A DNA stretch of 64,000 bases, taken from positions 74,032 to 138,031 of the forward strand of contig CAIXPL010000030.1 of assembly GCA_903921325.1 (NCBI GenBank). Direction: 5' to 3'. Positions within the stretch are counted from its first letter, which is position 1, and each line of letters begins with the position of its first letter. Below, one piece after another: positions 59,829 to 64,000 of this stretch. The notes under the pieces are model-generated. The model ran no database searches and had not been told where the DNA came from. It was given only the letters and a program-made list of their open reading frames with translations. The translations under genes were made by a program, and so were the position numbers. This stretch comes from an uncultured Pseudomonadota bacterium. Lineage in GTDB: Bacteria; Pseudomonadota; Gammaproteobacteria; Burkholderiales; SG8-39.

Positions 59829-61115
59829 TCAGGCGGGTTTTACTCCGGGATCGCGCACATCGCGAAAGGTTTCCAGGATCTTGTTGACGGTACGTCCGCC
59901 TACTTCCTGCGCCTCGACGACGTGAATATTCTGGATCGGGTTGTGGGTAACGGGATCGAACCTGAAGGGGCCACGGGGGCCATTGAAGGCGACCTTGGTC
60001 ATGGCTTCGGCCAGTTTGTCCTTATTCGACGTGTCGCCATCGACAGCCTTGATTGCCTCGGCCACTACGCGTGCGGCCACATAGCCGTAGTCTGAATAGC
60101 TGTCCGGGTAGGCTTTGAAGCGCGCTTGATAGTCCGCGACGAATTGCCGATTCTCGGCCGAATCGATGGTGTCGGTGTAGTGGGTTGATGTGAGCACGCC
60201 GAGTGCACTTTTGCCTTGTGCCTCGAACGTGCTCGGGTCGACCATGCCGGCAAAGCCGCTGCAGCGGATCTTGTCCTTCAAACCCTGCTCGGCGTATTGC
60301 TGCACCCAGCGCACCGCGTCACTGCCAGGCAAGAAGTTGTAGGTGGCCTGCGGGCTCATCGAGCGAACTTCGGTCAGATAAATACTGAAGTCGGTGGTGC
60401 CCAGTGGCGGGTAGATTTCCTTGAGCACTTTGCCGCCTTTGGCGACGAAGGCTTCCTTGAATGAGCGCAGCACATCGCGTCCGCCGACGTAATCACCACC
60501 GACCAGAACCATCTCATGGTAGCCATTGCGGAACATCCAGTCGGCCATCGGATGGCACAGTTGCCATACCGAGAGCGAGGTGCGGAACATGTAGGGGATG
60601 CGTTCCCAGGTGATCGGGTCGACACCTGCGCCAGTGATCACCAGAAAGGTTTTGGTTTGCTTGATGAAATTGAGCAGGGCCATTGCCACATTGCTCGCCT
60701 GCGGGCCGCAGATCAAATCGACATGATCGCTATCGACAAATTTGCGTGCCTTTTGCAGTCCGATCTGGGGATTGAGCTGGTCGTCCTCGCGGATGAGCTC
60801 CACTTTGCGTCCGGCAATCGTGTTGCCGATGCTGTCGAAATACAGTTGCATGCCATTCCAGTTGTTCAGACCCGGGCGGGCTGACAGACCGGTAAACGAA
60901 TTGAGCACGCCAATCCGGATCGGTGCGCGCGATTGAGACAGCGCCGCCGGTGCTGCCAGGGCCAGGCCGGCGGCGGCGGTGGCCTGCAGGAAGCCACGAC
61001 GGCCGCCGGCCGACCGGGTGCTTTGTGCAGGCTCTGCCGTGGCACCCTGCACACTTGTTGCTGCGCTTCCTTGTGCCGGCGTAGCCGCGTTGTCTGTCAG
61101 GTCGCTCGGGTGCAT
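59829..61115 (-). CDS. Tat-signal LivK-type ABC substrate-binding protein, copy 2
   Basis: A 428-residue paralogue of the preceding gene, sharing long near-identical stretches such as ELIREDDQ, KARKFVDSDHVDLICGPQ, MFRTSLSV and ADPSTFEAQGKSALGVL-like VDPSTFEAQGKSALGVL. The signal is twin-arginine-like (G-R-R-G-F-L-Q) and ends PAALSQS. ATG 61115 is preferred over upstream in-frame starts since AGGAG lies 7 nt before it. The two copies differ at the first-lobe loop (TGLSARPGLNNWN against TGVVAPSAETNWN), the usual place for ligand change, so they may bind related ligands for one transporter. Confidence 0.88.
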   Translation of the reverse strand: MHPSDLTDNAATPAQGSAATSVQGATAEPAQSTRSAGGRRGFLQATAAAGLALAAPAALSQSRAPIRIGVLNSFTGLSARPGLNNWNGMQLYFDSIGNTIAGRKVELIREDDQLNPQIGLQKARKFVDSDHVDLICGPQASNVAMALLNFIKQTKTFLVITGAGVDPITWERIPYMFRTSLSVWQLCHPMADWMFRNGYHEMVLVGGDYVGGRDVLRSFKEAFVAKGGKVLKEIYPPLGTTDFSIYLTEVRSMSPQATYNFLPGSDAVRWVQQYAEQGLKDKIRCSGFAGMVDPSTFEAQGKSALGVLTSTHYTDTIDSAENRQFVADYQARFKAYPDSYSDYGYVAARVVAEAIKAVDGDTSNKDKLAEAMTKVAFNGPRGPFRFDPVTHNPIQNIHVVEAQEVGGRTVNKILETFRDVRDPGVKPA

Positions 61116-61179
61116 GCGTGGTCTCCTCGCTGGATGGTGCATTGTTGTCCTGGTGGCATCGCGTGTGCCATTGCGGACG

Positions 61180-62238
61180 CTATTCTGCCTTGATCCCGGC
61201 GCGACGGATGGCCTCAGCGTTGCGGGCGAGGTCGGTGTGGATCAATTCGGCCAGTTCGTCGGGAGTGGCACCACCGGGCAGGAATCCGAAGCCTGCCATG
61301 CGCTGGCGAAAATCCTCATCGGTGAGCACCTGATTCACCGCGCGGTTGATCTGATTGACGGTGTCTGCGGGTATGCCGCGCGGGCCAACAAAGGCAACCC
61401 AGGCGCCGACCCGCAGTCGGGGCGGACCCCCGGCCTCGGCCAGCGTCGGGATATCCGGATAGGAGGCGAGCCGGTCTTTGGAGATGACCGCGAGAAATTT
61501 GAGTCGACCGGACTTATAGAAGGCACCGGCACTGGCGATGGTACCGATCACCCAATCGAGATCGCCATTCGACAAGGCGGCAAAGAGCGCGGCGTTCTCC
61601 TTGAAGGGCACATGCACCATGCTTGAGCCCAGCTCCTGCTCAAGGGTCACCGCACCCAGGTGAGCCGGACTGCCGATATAGGGAATGCCCACCGAAATCT
61701 TGCCCGGGCGCGCACGAATCGCATCGAGCAAGGCCTGCACGTTGGGGTAAGGACCGGAGGCCGATACCGCCGCAAAGAACGGAGTGCGATATTGCAGGGC
61801 AAGCGGCGTGAAATCATTCTCGGGGTTGTAGGGCACGTCGCGAAACAAGTGAGGATTGAGGGTCATGTGCGAGTCACCGACCACGACCCAGGTATATCCG
61901 TCGGGTGCTGCGTGGCGCGCTGCTTCCATGGCGATGAACCCATTGGCCCCGGGGCGTGGCTCGACGATGACCTGCTGATTCCACAGCCGCCCCAATTTGT
62001 CGGCAAACACGCGCGCCACCAGATCGGGGCCTGAACCGCTTGGATACACCGAGAGAATTTTTACCGCGTGATTGGGATAGGGGGCCGTCTGCGCAGCGGT
62101 CAGTAGCGGACACAGTGCGGCGATGAGGGCGCTGAAGAGTGCACCCTTGATTGGGCCCCGGAGTGCACCCCTGAGTGCACTCCTGACTTCGCCCCAGACT
62201 GCGCGGGCAGGATGAAACTCGCGTGTGCACGCCATCAT
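61180..62238 (-). CDS. Bug/TctC-family periplasmic binding protein
   Basis: A 352-residue binding protein: HAVKILSVYPSGSGPDLVAR, QVIVEPRPGANGFIAMEA, AAPDGYTWVVVGDSH, MVHVPFKENAALFA, and PTLAEAGGPPRLRVGAW. The usual GYPPGG loop is YPSGSG here, a divergent pocket. The signal region (RSALRGALRGPIKGALFSAL) is Leu/Arg/Gly repeated, because the DNA there is a 12-14-bp repeat. The ATGATG start overlaps the upstream monooxygenase stop, so the pair is co-translated. Confidence 0.85.
   Translation of the reverse strand: MMACTREFHPARAVWGEVRSALRGALRGPIKGALFSALIAALCPLLTAAQTAPYPNHAVKILSVYPSGSGPDLVARVFADKLGRLWNQQVIVEPRPGANGFIAMEAARHAAPDGYTWVVVGDSHMTLNPHLFRDVPYNPENDFTPLALQYRTPFFAAVSASGPYPNVQALLDAIRARPGKISVGIPYIGSPAHLGAVTLEQELGSSMVHVPFKENAALFAALSNGDLDWVIGTIASAGAFYKSGRLKFLAVISKDRLASYPDIPTLAEAGGPPRLRVGAWVAFVGPRGIPADTVNQINRAVNQVLTDEDFRQRMAGFGFLPGGATPDELAELIHTDLARNAEAIRRAGIKAE
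62137..62196. repeat. 12-14-bp repeats within the signal-peptide coding region
   Basis: GAGTGCACCC recurs at 62137 and 62161, and GAGTGCACTCC at 62173, followed by the degenerate unit GACTTCGCCCCA (62185). Spacing is 24, 12 and 12 bp. On the coding (reverse) strand it gives the R-S/G-A-L repeats of the Bug signal peptide n-region. Confidence 0.7.
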
Positions 62239-63503
62239 GCCGGCCTTGAGGCGCCGCGCACCTGCTCAGCCTGGATACGGTTCACCGTTTCGATGTCATA
62301 TCCAGTGAGCTTGGCATAGCGCTGCGCAATGGCGGCCAACTCTTGCGGGTCGATCACATCTTCGATCCGGGCAAACGGTTTGCCACCAGTGATCTCCTCG
62401 ACCCGATTGATGATGGTATCGGGCGGTTCATTGCGTGCCGCGTTTACCACTCGTGTAGTGAACGGTACGCGCGCGGCGTCATAGGCTTGCAGGGCAGCGA
62501 CCGGATCAGCGTGTTCGCGCAAAAATCCCGGCAGCACATTGGCATCAAGTATCGATTGCGCCGCGCCATTGCCACCGCGCGGATACATCGGGTGTGCGGC
62601 ATCGCCCAGGAGGGTCACCCGGCCAAAACTCCAGCGTGGCAGCGGATCGCGGTCGACCATCGGATACTCAAGGATCATCTCGGCTTGTTCAAACATCTGC
62701 GGAATATCAAGCCAGTCAAAATGCCAGTGCGCAAAGCGCTCGATGAAATCGGCGAGATGGCCTGGGGTGGCCCAGTCGTTTTGTGTGTTGACATCCATCA
62801 CGATCTCGACCACCCAGTTGATCAACTGCGTGCCATCGGAAAAATTCCGGATGGGATAAATCACGATCTTACCGGTCTGCAGTGCGCCCACGCGGCAGAT
62901 GCTTTTGCCATCGAGAAAGGGTGCACGTCGGGTCACTCCGCGCCACATATTGATGCCACCAAAGCGGGGCAGTCCTTCCTCGGGGTAGAGCTGCTTTCGC
63001 ACGGCCGAATTGATGCCATCGCTGCCAACCAGCACCGATGCATGCACTGGAGGTAGCACGGCGCCACTGGCCGAGTCAGCGAAGTGCAGGTCAACACCCG
63101 TATCGTCCTGGGTGAAGCCGGTCAGGCGATGGCCCAGACACAGTGCCTGCGGGCCGAGTCGTTCGCGCACCTTGGCCACCAGGATGGCATGCAGATCGCC
63201 GCGGTGGATGGAGATGTGCGGTACGTCGTAGCCGGCGGTACGGCTGAGTGGGTGCTTGTAGATCAACTGCCCACTGCTTGAGTAGAACACCGACTCATGC
63301 GGCTCATTACCCACCTTGAGCATTTCCTGCGGGATGCCGAATCGACCGAGGACTTGCATGGCATGCGGGCGAATGTTGATACCAACGCCCAGGGCTTTGA
63401 GTTCCGGCACGGCTTCATATACCCGGCACGCGATGCCCGCTTCATGCAGACACAGCGCCAGCGTCAAGCCGCCGATGCCACCCCCGACAATGGCTACATC
63501 CAT
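62235..63503 (-). CDS. FAD-dependent monooxygenase, salicylate-hydroxylase-like (class A)
   Basis: A 422-residue flavoprotein: dinucleotide-binding VGGGIGGLTLALCLHEAG at the start, the DG motif LVGSDGINSAVRKQL near 165, and the GD motif TLLGDAAHPMYPRGGNGAAQ near 300. This is the class A single-component hydroxylase layout, using NAD(P)H and O2 to hydroxylate aromatic acids. ATG 63503 has AGGAG 8 nt upstream; an in-frame ATG at 63530 is less likely. It is followed by, and overlaps, the Bug gene at 62238, again linking an oxygenase to a carboxylate receptor. Confidence 0.9.
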   Translation of the reverse strand: MDVAIVGGGIGGLTLALCLHEAGIACRVYEAVPELKALGVGINIRPHAMQVLGRFGIPQEMLKVGNEPHESVFYSSSGQLIYKHPLSRTAGYDVPHISIHRGDLHAILVAKVRERLGPQALCLGHRLTGFTQDDTGVDLHFADSASGAVLPPVHASVLVGSDGINSAVRKQLYPEEGLPRFGGINMWRGVTRRAPFLDGKSICRVGALQTGKIVIYPIRNFSDGTQLINWVVEIVMDVNTQNDWATPGHLADFIERFAHWHFDWLDIPQMFEQAEMILEYPMVDRDPLPRWSFGRVTLLGDAAHPMYPRGGNGAAQSILDANVLPGFLREHADPVAALQAYDAARVPFTTRVVNAARNEPPDTIINRVEEITGGKPFARIEDVIDPQELAAIAQRYAKLTGYDIETVNRIQAEQVRGASRPA

Positions 63504-63654
63504 CGAATTGCTCCTATCCATCCTGGTCATTGGGTTTTTACAGACCTTAGCGTATTTGCGTATCCGCGTATCACGTCAATCTGCAGTGCATCGATGCCGA
63601 GCGTACCTTGTCAGACTCGACACGTCCGCACGCCAGATCCTTCTCTTGTTGTTC

Positions 63655-64000
63655 TCAGTCTATCCGTGCGCCTGAGCGTTTGACGGTCTGTGCCCATTTT
63701 GCCGTCTGCGCAGCAATGAAGGCGGCAAATTCTTTCGAACTGCCGCCTTGGGGAATGAGGCCAAGTTTATCCAGAGTGGCGCGCACGCCCGGTTGCGCGA
63801 GTGCGCGCTGGAGTTGCGCGTTCAATCGCCGAATCGCACTCTCGGGCGTGCCGCGCGGGGCCAGCAGTCCGAACCAGGAGACCACTTCAAACCCATCCAA
63901 CCCGAGATCCGCACTGGATGGCACATCGGGCAGCTGCGCGAGGCGACGACGGTCGGCAACGGCCAGTGCGCGCACGCGACCACTGGCAATCGGTTGCTCC
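63655..64000 (-). CDS. Bug/TctC-family periplasmic binding protein, C-terminal fragment
   Basis: The C-terminal ~114 residues are present; the gene runs off the right edge. The frame contains IASGRVRALAVADRRRLAQL, DVPSSADLGLDGFEVVSWFG, LLAPRGTPESAIRRLN and LDKLGLIPQGGSSKEFAAFI, the typical Bug C-terminal lobe. It lies 150 bp upstream of the monooxygenase on the same strand. Incomplete in this window; there is no sign of damage. Confidence 0.85.
   Translation of the reverse strand, partial: EQPIASGRVRALAVADRRRLAQLPDVPSSADLGLDGFEVVSWFGLLAPRGTPESAIRRLNAQLQRALAQPGVRATLDKLGLIPQGGSSKEFAAFIAAQTAKWAQTVKRSGARID

Overview
The window looks like the chromosome of a high-GC betaproteobacterium, probably of the Burkholderiales/Alcaligenaceae type. 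This rests on gene content, not on a marker gene. There are seven Bug/TctC-type periplasmic binding proteins without TctAB membrane partners, many small catabolic operons, a three-gene 2-oxoacid oxidoreductase set like that of Azoarcus/Thauera, and frequent GTG/TTG starts with clear Shine-Dalgarno sites. I see no rRNA, tRNA, CRISPR array, transposase or phage gene. Both window edges cut through Bug-family genes.

Left part (1-13.1 kb): a PstS-like/OmpA fusion protein; oxalyl-CoA decarboxylase (oxc) with an unusual leader; a Rieske oxygenase paired with an NMT1/THI5-type binding protein; a PuuE-like deacetylase with an SDR; a complete polar amino-acid ABC transporter facing an aminotransferase; and a trypsin-like protease.

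Periplasmic redox region (13.1-24.7 kb): an ECF sigma factor with its zinc-type anti-sigma factor diverges from a Tat-exported metallophosphoesterase and a CuA-like cupredoxin. Facing these is an operon of a Tat-exported thiamine-diphosphate (ThDP) enzyme and a c-type cytochrome. This is the best candidate for an under-described system. Next come a bicupin joined to an orphan EutA reactivase, a Bug protein, and a sorbosone-dehydrogenase-like enzyme with a diheme cytochrome c.

Central catabolic region (24.9-53.6 kb): a korC-A-B-type 2-oxoacid:NAD(P) oxidoreductase operon; a Bug-UbiD-Bug-Rieske-extradiol dioxygenase operon; a RES-Xre toxin-antitoxin pair with a perfect 24-bp palindrome; a TauD-type dioxygenase; two short MetE/epoxyalkane:CoM-transferase-like proteins; two more Rieske oxygenases; a LivK-type binding protein; a VOC protein; an alpha/beta hydrolase-LLM flavin enzyme-SDR operon; a second UbiD decarboxylase; a frameshifted Bug gene; an NtaA/DszA-type monooxygenase; and a DUF6445-like 2OG oxygenase. 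The picture is of many small cassettes for aromatic or heteroatom-containing acids, most carrying their own binding protein.

Right part (53.7-64 kb): an acyl-CoA-dehydrogenase-like flavin monooxygenase leads into a branched-chain-type ABC transporter (fused LivHM, LivG, LivF). Two tandem paralogous Tat-signal LivK proteins converge on it, followed by a flavoprotein monooxygenase and two more Bug proteins.

A recurring oddity is short, degenerate, spacer-less tandem repeats of 12-27 bp between genes or at gene starts (24.72, 29.90, 43.27, 44.21, 54.95 and 62.14 kb). The two largest arrays share the core ATGCACC.
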